Source: an uncultured Polycyclovorans sp.
GTDB lineage: Bacteria; Pseudomonadota; Gammaproteobacteria; Nevskiales; Nevskiaceae
Length of the DNA stretch: 19,061 nucleotides
Assembly: GCA_936928855.1 (NCBI GenBank)
Contig: CAKZHZ010000015.1
Location: 1 to 19,061, forward strand
Reading direction: 5' to 3'
The notes under the pieces were generated by a model. It was not told where the DNA came from, ran no database searches, and saw only the letters and a list, made by a program, of their open reading frames with translations. How positions within the stretch are numbered: the first letter of the stretch is position 1; every line of letters starts with the position of its first letter. The translations under genes were made by a program, and so were the position numbers. Positions 1-6,344 of the stretch are shown here, in pieces.

Positions 1-243
1 GGCACGCTGCTCGACGGCAGCCCTTCCGAAGACGAGATCGCGAACTTCCTGATGGCGCTGTCCGCGCGCGGCGAGACGGCGGACGAGATCGCGGGCGCCG
101 CGCGGGCCTTGCGCGCGCGGCTGATCCCCATCGCCTCGCCCGAAGCCGCGATAGACGTGTGCGGCACCGGGGGCGACGGGCACCACACGCTCAATGTCTC
201 GACCGCCGTCAGCCTGGTTGTCGCGGCCAGCGGCGTGCCGGTG
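1..243 (+). CDS. trpD: Anthranilate phosphoribosyltransferase, internal fragment
   Basis: Frame 1 is open from the first base and encodes an internal piece of TrpD, which transfers phosphoribose from PRPP to anthranilate in tryptophan synthesis. Visible are the helical N-terminal part (segment DEIANFLMALSARGET) and the PRPP-binding glycine-rich motif CGTGGDG at fragment residues 54-60, followed by NVSTAV, then VVAASGVPV ending at base 243. In the family this is followed at once by AKHGNRA; here the frame turns into RTLRVASCNWRRRR, which is not TrpD. The gene therefore lacks its start (outside the window) and about two thirds of its C-terminal side. The wording of the fragment recalls sphingomonad-type alphaproteobacterial TrpD, unlike the gammaproteobacterial genes that follow. 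The break is abrupt, so an assembly chimera is the likeliest explanation; a real rearrangement is the alternative. Confidence 0.85.
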
Positions 244-386
244 CGCACGCTGCGCGTGGCTTCCTGCAACTGGCGCCGGCGGCGTGGCGAATGCACGCCC
301 GATTGCGCCAGTTCCAGCGCGTCCAGCAGCGGCGATCTCGCCGCGCCGGCCACGACCCGCGCGTCCAGCTGCGCGGGCAATCGCCG
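244..386. other. Unassigned junction segment between trpD and ptsI fragments
   Basis: About 143 bases that continue neither TrpD (+ strand, lost after base 243) nor enzyme I (minus strand, similarity lost after about base 387). The minus-strand frame of ptsI stays open through it to the window start. In that frame, segments such as LLDALELAQ and RRRRQLQE faintly recall the YjgA/DUF615 ribosome-associated family, but the usual IGKLMR continuation is missing, so I do not call it. This looks like filler of a third origin, or sequence belonging to one flank that I fail to recognise. Confidence 0.5.
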
Positions 387-707
387 CAGCGCGGCCTCGG
401 CGTTGAGCTTCTGATCGCGTATCAGCTGCACCGTGGCTTCGGTGATGGAGCGGTCGTCCATCATCAGCAGATGGGTGTCGATGAAGGCGCCGATATCGTC
501 CGGGGTGCCGGCCGGAATCTGCCCGCGCACCTGGCGCAGTTGCTCGCGCGCACGCTGCACCGCAGCGTAGAAACGGGCGATTTCGGGCTCAACCCGTTCC
601 GCGGACAGGGTGTACTCGGGTGCCTCCAGATCGCCGCCGTGCAGCTTCTGGATGCGCGCGATTGCGATCCCGCGCGATACCCCGATGCCGGAGAGCCAGA
701 GGCTCAT
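387..707 (-). CDS. ptsI: PTS enzyme I (PEP-protein phosphotransferase), N-terminal fragment
   Basis: Enzyme I takes phosphate from PEP and passes it to HPr. The minus-strand frame starts at 707 with MSLWLSGIGVSRGIAI, the typical EI opening, and continues with a helical segment containing QLRQVRGQIPAGTPDDIGAF and DTHLLMMDD, then LIRDQKLNAEAAL, after which family similarity stops at about base 387. That is about 107 of the usual 570-590 residues. The active-site histidine domain and the PEP-binding barrel are missing. The start ATG lies 16 bases after the ptsH stop; an ATG at 727 gives only a seven-codon frame and is rejected. It is the last gene of the minus-strand PTS cluster, so in the real genome the rest should continue leftwards. 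The cut coincides with the trpD break, which suggests a contig-join artefact. Confidence 0.88.
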
Positions 708-723
708 GGGCGGCCTCGCCGGG

Positions 724-990
724 TCATGAGTCTTCCCCGAAGCGATCAGCCACCAGGGCCGCCAGTTCGTCGAGTGCCTGTTCGGCGTCGGGGCCGTCCG
801 CGATCAGCGTGATCTGGCTGCCCTTGGCGGCCGCCAGCATCATCACGCCCATGATGGATTTTCCGCTGACCTGTCGGCTGTCCTTGCGGACCTGAATATC
901 GGATTCGAACTTGCTGGCCAGGGTGACGAGTTTGGCGGCCGCGCGCGCGTGCAGGCCGAGGCGGTTGACGATATCGACGGTACGTTCCAT
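724..990 (-). CDS. ptsH: Phosphocarrier protein HPr (PtsH/NPr type)
   Basis: HPr shuttles phosphate from enzyme I to EIIA proteins in the cytoplasm. The 88-residue product has the usual length. The phosphorylated histidine is His14 in the motif LGLHARAA, and the regulatory serine is Ser45 in SGKSIMGVMM, the residue HPr kinase modifies. Having both sites fits the presence of hprK four genes upstream. The start at 990 is preceded by a good Shine-Dalgarno (GGGGGA) in the 14-base gap after the EIIA gene; the open frame extends further upstream into that gene but lacks homology there. It is co-transcribed with the EIIA and ptsI genes. No sugar permease is nearby, so a regulatory role is more likely than sugar uptake (inference). 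Confidence 0.96.
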   Translation of the reverse strand: MERTVDIVNRLGLHARAAAKLVTLASKFESDIQVRKDSRQVSGKSIMGVMMLAAAKGSQITLIADGPDAEQALDELAALVADRFGEDS

Positions 991-1004
991 TGAGTCCCCC
1001 AGGT

Positions 1005-1400
1005 TCAGCCCGGACGTGGGCACTGCAGTACCCCTCGCTGGCCGCCTTCGACGGCGCATTGGGCGAGGGCGTCCAGCGGTTTTTTCGGATAGTTGAAGAT
1101 ACGCACCAGCATCGGCAGGTTGACGCCCGCGACCACCGGCAGCCCGCAGGCGGCCCCCAGCTTGTTGGCGATGTTGCTCGGGGTGGAGCCGAAGGCATCG
1201 GTGAGCAGCAACACGCCCCCGCCGTTGTCGAGGCGCTCGATCATCTTCTGTCCCTGCGACAGCAGCACCTCGTGCGACTGGACGCGCCGGACTTCCAGCA
1301 CGTCCGCTGCGAGGGGCAGGTCGCCCATCATTTCGCGCATGGTTTCGAGTAGCAGGTGTCCCATCTTGCCGTGGGTGACCAGCAACAGGCCGACACTCAT
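1005..1400 (-). CDS. PTS EIIA component, mannose/fructose family
   Basis: This 131-residue protein belongs to the EIIA(Man) family. It opens MSVGLLLVTHGKMG, where His10 is the expected phosphoryl acceptor from HPr, and has the conserved segment LLLTDAFGSTPSNIA near the middle and GVNLPMLVRI further on. A GGAG Shine-Dalgarno precedes the ATG. It is followed after 14 bases by ptsH and preceded by rapZ after 15 bases, the arrangement found in many beta- and gammaproteobacteria that keep an incomplete PTS. No EIIB, EIIC or EIID gene is present in the window, so the phosphate probably ends on this protein as a regulatory signal; that is inference. The C-terminal tail (QCPRPG) is not conserved. Confidence 0.93.
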   Translation of the reverse strand: MSVGLLLVTHGKMGHLLLETMREMMGDLPLAADVLEVRRVQSHEVLLSQGQKMIERLDNGGGVLLLTDAFGSTPSNIANKLGAACGLPVVAGVNLPMLVRIFNYPKKPLDALAQCAVEGGQRGVLQCPRPG

Positions 1401-1415
1401 CGGCGGGCTCCGGAT

Positions 1416-2291
1416 TCAGGGCGTTGCATGCGGGGGTTCCAGTTCGCGATGGCGCACTGTGATGGGTTCTGGCCCGGTGCGCAGGCGTGCAGCCAATTGC
1501 TCCACCAGGTACACGCTGCGGTGTTTGCCGCCGGTGCAGCCGACAGCGACGGTGAGGTAGGCACGGTCCTGGCTGCGGAAGGCGGGCAGCCAGCGCTTCA
1601 GCAGTCCGCTGAGGTCATCGAGCATGTCGCGTACGCTGTCGTGGCGGCCCAGCCACTCGGCCACCGGGGCTTCGCGCCCGGTCATGGCACGCAGGGTCGA
1701 CTCCCAGTGCGGATTGGGCAGGCAACGGACGTCGAACACGAAATCGGCGTCCGGCGGGGTGCCGTTCTTGAAGCCGAAGGACAGCAGCGTCAGTGACAGC
1801 TTGTCCTGCCCGCCACCGGGGACTTCGGCCTGGATCCGCTCGCGCAGACTGTGCAGGTTGAGGTCGGTGGTGTCGATGACCGCGTCTGCGGCATCGGCGA
1901 TGGGCTTGAGCAGCCTGCGCTCCAGCGCGATGGCCTCCTTCAGCGGCCGCTCGGCGGTGGACAGCGGATGACGGCGCCGGGTCTCGCTGTAGCGCGTGAG
2001 CAACACCGGATCGTCGGTGGTGAGAAAGATCACCCGGTCGTCGACATTGTGGGCGCGCAACTGCTCCAGATATCGTGGGAACTGCTCGATTTCGTCGGGG
2101 CGCTCGCGCGCGTCGATGCCCAGCGCCAGTGCGGCGTATCGCGGTGGCGATTGTTTCAGCGCTTCCAGCACCAGCGTGTCAAGCAGGGACAGCGGCAGGT
2201 TGTCGATGCAGGTGTAGCCGAGGTCCTCGTACTGCTTGAGCGCCACCGTCTTTCCGGCGCCGGAGAGGCCACTGACGATGACGAGTTTCAT
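1416..2291 (-). CDS. rapZ: RNase adapter protein RapZ (YvcJ/YhbJ family GTPase/ATPase)
   Basis: RapZ is a nucleotide- and RNA-binding protein. In E. coli it hands the small RNA GlmZ to RNase E and so controls glucosamine-6-phosphate synthase. The 291-residue length matches the family. The Walker A motif GLSGAGKT is at residues 8-15. The C-terminal domain holds GCTGGKHRSV at residues 251-260, a family hallmark thought to bind phosphate or ligand. The ATG at 2291 overlaps the hprK stop by four bases (ATGA), implying translational coupling. Whether a GlmZ-like RNA exists in this organism cannot be told from the window; in distant relatives the function is less certain. Confidence 0.97.
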   Translation of the reverse strand: MKLVIVSGLSGAGKTVALKQYEDLGYTCIDNLPLSLLDTLVLEALKQSPPRYAALALGIDARERPDEIEQFPRYLEQLRAHNVDDRVIFLTTDDPVLLTRYSETRRRHPLSTAERPLKEAIALERRLLKPIADAADAVIDTTDLNLHSLRERIQAEVPGGGQDKLSLTLLSFGFKNGTPPDADFVFDVRCLPNPHWESTLRAMTGREAPVAEWLGRHDSVRDMLDDLSGLLKRWLPAFRSQDRAYLTVAVGCTGGKHRSVYLVEQLAARLRTGPEPITVRHRELEPPHATP

Positions 2292-2845
2292 GGGCGGGCG
2301 TTGCGAATGGCGCGCAGTTGGCGGGCGGTGAAATCGCGGTCGGCGCGGTAGCCGGCCTGACGAAGGCGATGGTCGCGGCAGGCCGCCTCGACCAGAACCG
2401 CCAGATTATGCCCGAGGCGGATCGGGATCGAGACCGTCGGCAGGCGCAAGCCTGCCAGCTGGCGATCGCCACGCTGGCCCGTGATGCGCTCCATGCCGGA
2501 GGTGAGGGGCTCGCTTGGCGCATCGAGCTGCACGATCAGTGACAGCTGGGCGCGTGGGCGTACGGATCGGCGACCAAACAGCTTGCGCACGTTCAGGATG
2601 CCCAGACTGCGGGCTTCCAGGAAACCCGAGAGGAGGGCAGGGCAGTGCCCGACGATGGTCTCGCCACGGCGAAGAAACTCGGTGGCGTCGTCGGCAATCA
2701 GAGCGTGCCCGCGCGCGAGCAGTTCCAGCGCCAGCTCTGATTTGCCGACGCCGCTGGCGCCGGTCAGCAGCACCCCCGTGTCGAACACCTGCATGAAAAC
2801 TCCATGCAGGGTGAAAGACTCAGTTGGCGGGCTGATAGCGGGCAA
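2288..2845 (-). CDS. hprK: HPr kinase/phosphorylase, catalytic domain only
   Basis: HprK phosphorylates and dephosphorylates the regulatory serine of HPr. The product begins almost directly at the kinase domain: LHGV at residues 13-16, Walker A GASGVGKS at 29-36, an ADDA segment at 51-54, and the HprK signature EARSLGILNV at 77-86. It is 185 residues, against about 310 for the two-domain form; the N-terminal domain is absent. The start is unusual: in this frame a TGA stop lies directly before a TTG at 2845, so TTG is the farthest possible start and lies inside the last codons of ptsN (26-base overlap). The next in-frame ATG, at 2794, would remove LHGV. One-domain HprK proteins are known from alphaproteobacteria, so the short form is probably functional rather than a remnant. 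Confidence 0.93.
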   Translation of the reverse strand: MPAISPPTESFTLHGVFMQVFDTGVLLTGASGVGKSELALELLARGHALIADDATEFLRRGETIVGHCPALLSGFLEARSLGILNVRKLFGRRSVRPRAQLSLIVQLDAPSEPLTSGMERITGQRGDRQLAGLRLPTVSIPIRLGHNLAVLVEAACRDHRLRQAGYRADRDFTARQLRAIRNARP

Positions 2846-3281
2846 TCAGGGTGTAGAGCGCGGCGTCGTCCGGCGCTTCGCGCAGCTTCTGGCAGAACGC
2901 TTCGTCGGAAAACATCTCGGCGATCGCGGCCAAGTGCTTGAGGTGCTCTTCGTTGGCGTTCTGCGGCACCATCAAACCGAACACGAGATCCACCGGATGG
3001 GCATCGTGCGCGTCGTAGTCGAGCGGGTGCTTGAGGCGCATGAAGGCGCCGACGCTGGACTCGACGCCGGCCATGCGGCCGTGTGGGATGGCGACGCCAT
3101 GTCCGAGCCCGGTGCTGCCCAGTTTTTCGCGTCCGGCGAGGCTGGCCAGGATGTCGGTGCTCGACACTGAGGGCTCACCTTTGGCGAGCAGCTTGGAGAG
3201 TTCCTCGAGCGCCTTTTTCTTGCTGGTAAAGGTCAGGTCCGACTCCACCCGGTCGGCCCCCAGAATCTCGCTGATGGTCAT
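2820..3281 (-). CDS. ptsN: PTS IIA-like nitrogen-regulatory protein PtsN (EIIA-Ntr)
   Basis: PtsN is the terminal phosphate acceptor of the nitrogen PTS and regulates potassium transport and other targets by its phosphorylation state. The 153-residue product has the usual length. The conserved motif LGHGVAIPHGRM places the phosphorylated histidine at His67, and the family segment DLVFGLMVPQNANEEHLK is present. The ATG at 3281 is preceded by no strong Shine-Dalgarno. A rho-independent-type hairpin stands about 22 bases upstream, separating it from hpf and rpoN. Its 3' end overlaps the hprK start by 26 bases, so the two are probably translationally coupled. Confidence 0.97.
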   Translation of the reverse strand: MTISEILGADRVESDLTFTSKKKALEELSKLLAKGEPSVSSTDILASLAGREKLGSTGLGHGVAIPHGRMAGVESSVGAFMRLKHPLDYDAHDAHPVDLVFGLMVPQNANEEHLKHLAAIAEMFSDEAFCQKLREAPDDAALYTLIARYQPAN

Positions 3282-3303
3282 AGGGATGCGTTCTCGTTAT
3301 CAC

Positions 3304-3346
3304 AAAAAAGGCCCGGCCCCAGGGGAGCGCTCCCCCAGCCGGGCCC
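3304..3346 (-). terminator. Rho-independent-type terminator between hpf and ptsN
   Basis: Read on the minus strand, GGCCCGGC (3338-3346 side) pairs with GCCGGGCC (3310-3317 side) around an inner palindrome GGGGAGCGCTCCCC (3322-3335), followed immediately by six T residues (A3304-A3309 on the + strand). It lies 14 bases after the hpf stop and 22 bases before the ptsN start. It should end or attenuate rpoN-hpf transcripts before ptsN-hprK-rapZ-EIIA-ptsHI. Confidence 0.88.
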
Positions 3347-3359
3347 TGAAGGTAGCAGT

Positions 3360-3683
3360 CTACTGCATGACCATGCGCTTATGCGCCTCGGCATGGTGGT
3401 GGTCACGCACCTTTTCCTTGTGCCGACGGGTCTGGCGGTCCAGTTTGTCCATCAGGACGTCAATGGCGGCGTACATGTTCGGCTCGGTGGCTTCGGCGTG
3501 AAGGTCGGCGCCGGAGGCATGCACCGTGGCCTCCGCCTTCTGGCGTTCCTTCTCGACAGTCAACACGATCTCGGCGCTGATCAAATGATCGAAGTGTCGT
3601 TCGACCCGCTTGAGCTTGTCCTGCACGTAACTGCGGAGTGCGGGGGTAAGGTCGACATGGTGCCCAGAGATGTTGAGGTTCAT
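3360..3683 (-). CDS. hpf: Ribosome hibernation promoting factor (short HPF/YhbH)
   Basis: HPF binds the decoding region of the 30S subunit and promotes 100S ribosome dimers in stationary phase. The 107-residue product is the short form: a single beta-alpha-beta-beta-beta-alpha domain starting MNLNISGHHVDLTPALR, with KLKRVERHFDHL and the helix NMYAAIDVLMDKLDRQ near the end, then a basic, His-rich tail (HKEKVRDHHHAEAHKR). It lacks the long C-terminal dimerisation domain of the long form. A strong Shine-Dalgarno (AGAGGAG) sits eight bases before the ATG. It follows rpoN by 61 bases, the conserved rpoN-hpf order of proteobacteria, and is followed by a terminator hairpin. Confidence 0.97.
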   Translation of the reverse strand: MNLNISGHHVDLTPALRSYVQDKLKRVERHFDHLISAEIVLTVEKERQKAEATVHASGADLHAEATEPNMYAAIDVLMDKLDRQTRRHKEKVRDHHHAEAHKRMVMQ

Positions 3684-3706
3684 CTGAAACTCCTCTTCGA
3701 GAAGAG
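3684..3706 (-). promoter_or_regulatory. Shine-Dalgarno of hpf inside a small hairpin
   Basis: On the minus strand CTCTTCTCGAAGAG (3706-3693) is a near-palindrome whose right arm runs into AGAGGAG, the ribosome binding site of hpf. Folding as CTCTT, loop CTCG, AAGAG would cover part of the site. The hairpin is short, so any effect on translation is speculative. Confidence 0.4.
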
Positions 3707-3744
3707 CCGGGGGTTCCCGGCGGGATCAAGCGCCGATCATCAGT

Positions 3745-5202
3745 TCATGACCAGGCGCTCCTGCGCTCGTGCGACGGTGGAATGCCAAGCCCTTCGCGGT
3801 ACTTGGCCACCGTGCGACGTGCAACCTGTATGCCCTCGCCGAGGAGATGCTCGGCCAGGGCGGAATCGGATAGGGGTTTGTCGGGGGATTCGGCGGCGAT
3901 CAGCCGCTTGATCATGGCCTGGATCGCCGTCGCCGAAGCGGTGCCGCCCTCGGTGGTGGTGACATGGCTGGAAAAGAAGTACTTCAGCTCGTAGAGCCCG
4001 CGGGGCGTATGCAGATACTTGTTGGCGGTGGCTCTCGACACAGTGGACTCGTGAATCCCCAGTTGTTCGGATACATCCCGGAGGACCAGCGGACGCATGG
4101 CCTCGTCCCCATATTCCAGGAAAGCGCGCTGGGCTTCAACAATGGTCTGCGAGACGCGCAACAGGGTTTCGTTGCGGCTCTCCAGGGCGTTGATGAAGTA
4201 GCGGGCTTCCTGCAGGTGGCCCTTGAGCATGAGCTGGTCCCGTGAGCTGTCGGCGCGCTTGATGAAGCGCTGGTACTCACTGTTGACCCGCAATTTCGGC
4301 GTATGTTCCGGGTTGAGATAGACGCGCCAGCGGCCCTTCTCCCGCGTCACGAAGACGTCGGGTGCGATGTAGTCGGACTCATGTGGTGCGAACGGCCGGC
4401 CAGGGTGGGGCTGCAGGCCGCGGATGAGTTCCAGTGCCAGGGCGATATCGGCCGGCGCCATCGCGGTCTGGCGGGCGATCAGCGCCGGGTCGCGGCGCGC
4501 CACCAGCGGCAGGTGGAGGTCGACCAGGGTCAGGGCGGCCTGGATGCCGGGGGTGCGGGAGGGCATCGGCCACAGCTGGAGCAGCAGGCATTCGCGCAGA
4601 TCGCGGGCGGCGACTCCCGCCGGATCAAATTCCTGGACGCTGGCGAGGACCTCCTCGATGTGGTCGACGGAGACGGCGTACCGGCTCACCAGCGTGGCGC
4701 AGAGATCGTCCCAGTCGCGCAGGTAGCCATCGGCGTCGATGGCGTCGACCAGGTGCAGGCCGATGTCGGCGTCGCGGTCATTGAGGTCGGCGAGCTGCAG
4801 CTGCTCCAGCAGATGGTCGTAGAGGCTGCGCTCGCCTTTGAGGTTGGCGTCCAGGTAGGCCTGCAGGTCTTCGTCGGGTGCGCCGCTGGCGGGGGTGGGG
4901 TCGAGGTCGCAGACATCGGACCAGTCGGCATCCACGGGCAGGTCTTCGGCAAGCGTCTCCCGGTCGCCATGAACCTCGTCGGCGCGTGCGGCCGCTTCCG
5001 CTTCATCTTCGATGTCGGCCGCAGGCAGTTCGGTCTCGAGGGGGGCGGCTTCCTCAGCCTCCAGCATCAGGTTGCCGTCGAGGGCCTGCTGAATTTCCAT
5101 CTGCAGGTCCAGGCTGGAAAGCTGCAGCAGCCGGATGGCTTGCTGCAGTGCCGGCGTCATGGTCAGCGACTGTCCCATGCGCAGCCCCAGGGAGGCGCGC
5201 AT
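3745..5202 (-). CDS. rpoN: RNA polymerase sigma-54 factor RpoN
   Basis: Sigma-54 directs RNA polymerase to -24/-12 promoters that need an AAA+ activator. The chosen start (5202, MRASLGLRMGQSLTMTPALQ) gives 485 residues, close to the usual 477. Region I (1-48) is the glutamine- and leucine-rich activator-response segment, residues 49-112 are the acidic region II, the core-binding part follows, a helix-turn-helix lies at about 376-397 (LGIHESTVSRATANKY), and the RpoN box ARRTVAKYRE is at 461-470. An ATG at 5268 would add 22 residues with no family similarity, and it overlaps a putative -35 element, so it is rejected. No strong Shine-Dalgarno is visible. lptB, the usual upstream neighbour, is absent; a divergent oxidoreductase gene lies there instead. 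Confidence 0.97.
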   Translation of the reverse strand: MRASLGLRMGQSLTMTPALQQAIRLLQLSSLDLQMEIQQALDGNLMLEAEEAAPLETELPAADIEDEAEAAARADEVHGDRETLAEDLPVDADWSDVCDLDPTPASGAPDEDLQAYLDANLKGERSLYDHLLEQLQLADLNDRDADIGLHLVDAIDADGYLRDWDDLCATLVSRYAVSVDHIEEVLASVQEFDPAGVAARDLRECLLLQLWPMPSRTPGIQAALTLVDLHLPLVARRDPALIARQTAMAPADIALALELIRGLQPHPGRPFAPHESDYIAPDVFVTREKGRWRVYLNPEHTPKLRVNSEYQRFIKRADSSRDQLMLKGHLQEARYFINALESRNETLLRVSQTIVEAQRAFLEYGDEAMRPLVLRDVSEQLGIHESTVSRATANKYLHTPRGLYELKYFFSSHVTTTEGGTASATAIQAMIKRLIAAESPDKPLSDSALAEHLLGEGIQVARRTVAKYREGLGIPPSHERRSAWS

Positions 5203-5237
5203 GTTCACGAGCGGAGGTCGGTCGAAGTCATGGCCTG

Positions 5238-5268
5238 ATTGTAGGGCTGCACGGCATAAAAATTGCAA
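5238..5268 (-). promoter_or_regulatory. Putative sigma-70 promoter of rpoN
   Basis: On the minus strand TTGCAA (5268-5263) and TACAAT (5243-5238) resemble -35 and -10 elements, spaced by 19 bases, slightly longer than ideal. The region is notably AT-rich for this genome. Transcription would begin near 5230, about 28 bases before the rpoN ATG at 5202, supporting that start. Confidence 0.5.
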
Positions 5269-5365
5269 GCAATTTCGTCGGGCAGTATCAGCCGATGGTC
5301 GTAGGGTGGCCTTGCGCCGGGTCTTCGGCTAGCGTTCGGGTCCCTTTGAACCGAGTGTACGCTCC

Positions 5366-6340
5366 ATGCGCGCCATCGTCTGTACCGAACTGGGTGGACC
5401 GGACAAGCTCCAGCTTCAGACGCTGCCGGAGCGGCAGCCGGGCCCGACCGAGGTGCGCATCCGGGTCGCAGCGGCCGGGGTCAACTTTCCGGACACGCTG
5501 ATCATCCAGGGCAAGTATCAGCTGCGCGCCGAGCCGCCCTTCATCCCCGGCGCCGAGGTGGCGGGTGAGGTGATCGAGGTTGGCGCCAAGGTGACGCATC
5601 TCAAGCCCGGCGACCGAGTGGCCGCATTGGTTTCGGTGGGAGGCTATGCCAGCGAGGCGATTGCGCCAGCCGACACCTGCCTGCCCGTGCCGCCGGACAT
5701 GCCGATGGCGGAAGCGGCCGGGTTCGCGCTGGCCTACGGTACGGTGATTCATGCCCTGAAACAGTGTGCGCGGCTCCAGCCCGGGGACAGCCTGCTGGTA
5801 TTGGGTGCCGCCGGCGGTGTCGGGCTGGCGGCTGTGCAGCTGGGCAAGCTCATGGGGGCCCGGGTGATCGCGGCCGCGTCCAGCGAGGACAAGTTGGCGT
5901 TGGCGCGGGCCGAGGGGGCTGACGAAACCCTCAACTACCGTGAAAACGGGCTCAAGGACGGGGTGAAGGCGCTGACCCGGGGCAAGGGTGTGGATGTCAT
6001 TTTTGATCCGGTGGGCGGGCCGCTGGCGCAGGAGTGCCTCTCCGCCGCCGGCTGGGGCGCCCGCTATCTGGTGGTGGGCTTTGCCGAGGGCACCATTCCG
6101 GCGTTGCCGGCCAATCGGCTGCTGCTCAAGGAAGTGGCGGCCGTCGGGGTGCACTGGGGCGCTTTCGTGGTGCGCGAGCCGGCCCTCAATCTGGCCAATT
6201 TCCAGCAGTTGTTCCAGTGGTATGCCGAAGGCCGGTTTCGCCCCAGGGTTTCCCGGGAGTATCCGCTCGACCAGGCGGCGCAGGCGCTGTTGGATATGCA
6301 GGCGCGGCAGGTGACCGGCAAGGTTGTGTTGGTGCCCTGA
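5366..6340 (+). CDS. NADPH:quinone oxidoreductase-like MDR family protein
   Basis: A 324-residue member of the medium-chain dehydrogenase/reductase superfamily, quinone oxidoreductase branch, which lacks the zinc sites of true alcohol dehydrogenases. The N-terminal GroES-like half (about 1-125) carries AGVNFPDTLIIQGKY and PGAEVAGEVIEVG. The nucleotide-binding half has LGAAGGVGLAAVQ near residues 149-161, and VDVIFDPVGG further on. Substrate cannot be named; NADPH-dependent reduction of quinones or enoyl-type carbonyls is usual in the family. It diverges from rpoN and is followed after four bases by a tyrosine phosphatase gene, so both are probably one transcript. No clear Shine-Dalgarno precedes the ATG. 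An imperfect inverted repeat sits directly before it. Confidence 0.92.
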   Translation: MRAIVCTELGGPDKLQLQTLPERQPGPTEVRIRVAAAGVNFPDTLIIQGKYQLRAEPPFIPGAEVAGEVIEVGAKVTHLKPGDRVAALVSVGGYASEAIAPADTCLPVPPDMPMAEAAGFALAYGTVIHALKQCARLQPGDSLLVLGAAGGVGLAAVQLGKLMGARVIAAASSEDKLALARAEGADETLNYRENGLKDGVKALTRGKGVDVIFDPVGGPLAQECLSAAGWGARYLVVGFAEGTIPALPANRLLLKEVAAVGVHWGAFVVREPALNLANFQQLFQWYAEGRFRPRVSREYPLDQAAQALLDMQARQVTGKVVLVP

Positions 6341-6344
6341 CGCC

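Noticed and set aside
1005..1560. Overlapping + strand frames opposite the EIIA gene and rapZ
   Set aside because: The minus-strand proteins carry catalytic motifs; the + strand frames do not.
4303..5238. 311-codon + strand frame opposite rpoN
   Set aside because: Val/Gly/Gln-rich antisense shadow of the conserved sigma-54 gene.
5203..5268. ATG at 5268 as rpoN start
   Set aside because: It overlaps the putative -35 element and adds residues not seen in RpoN proteins.
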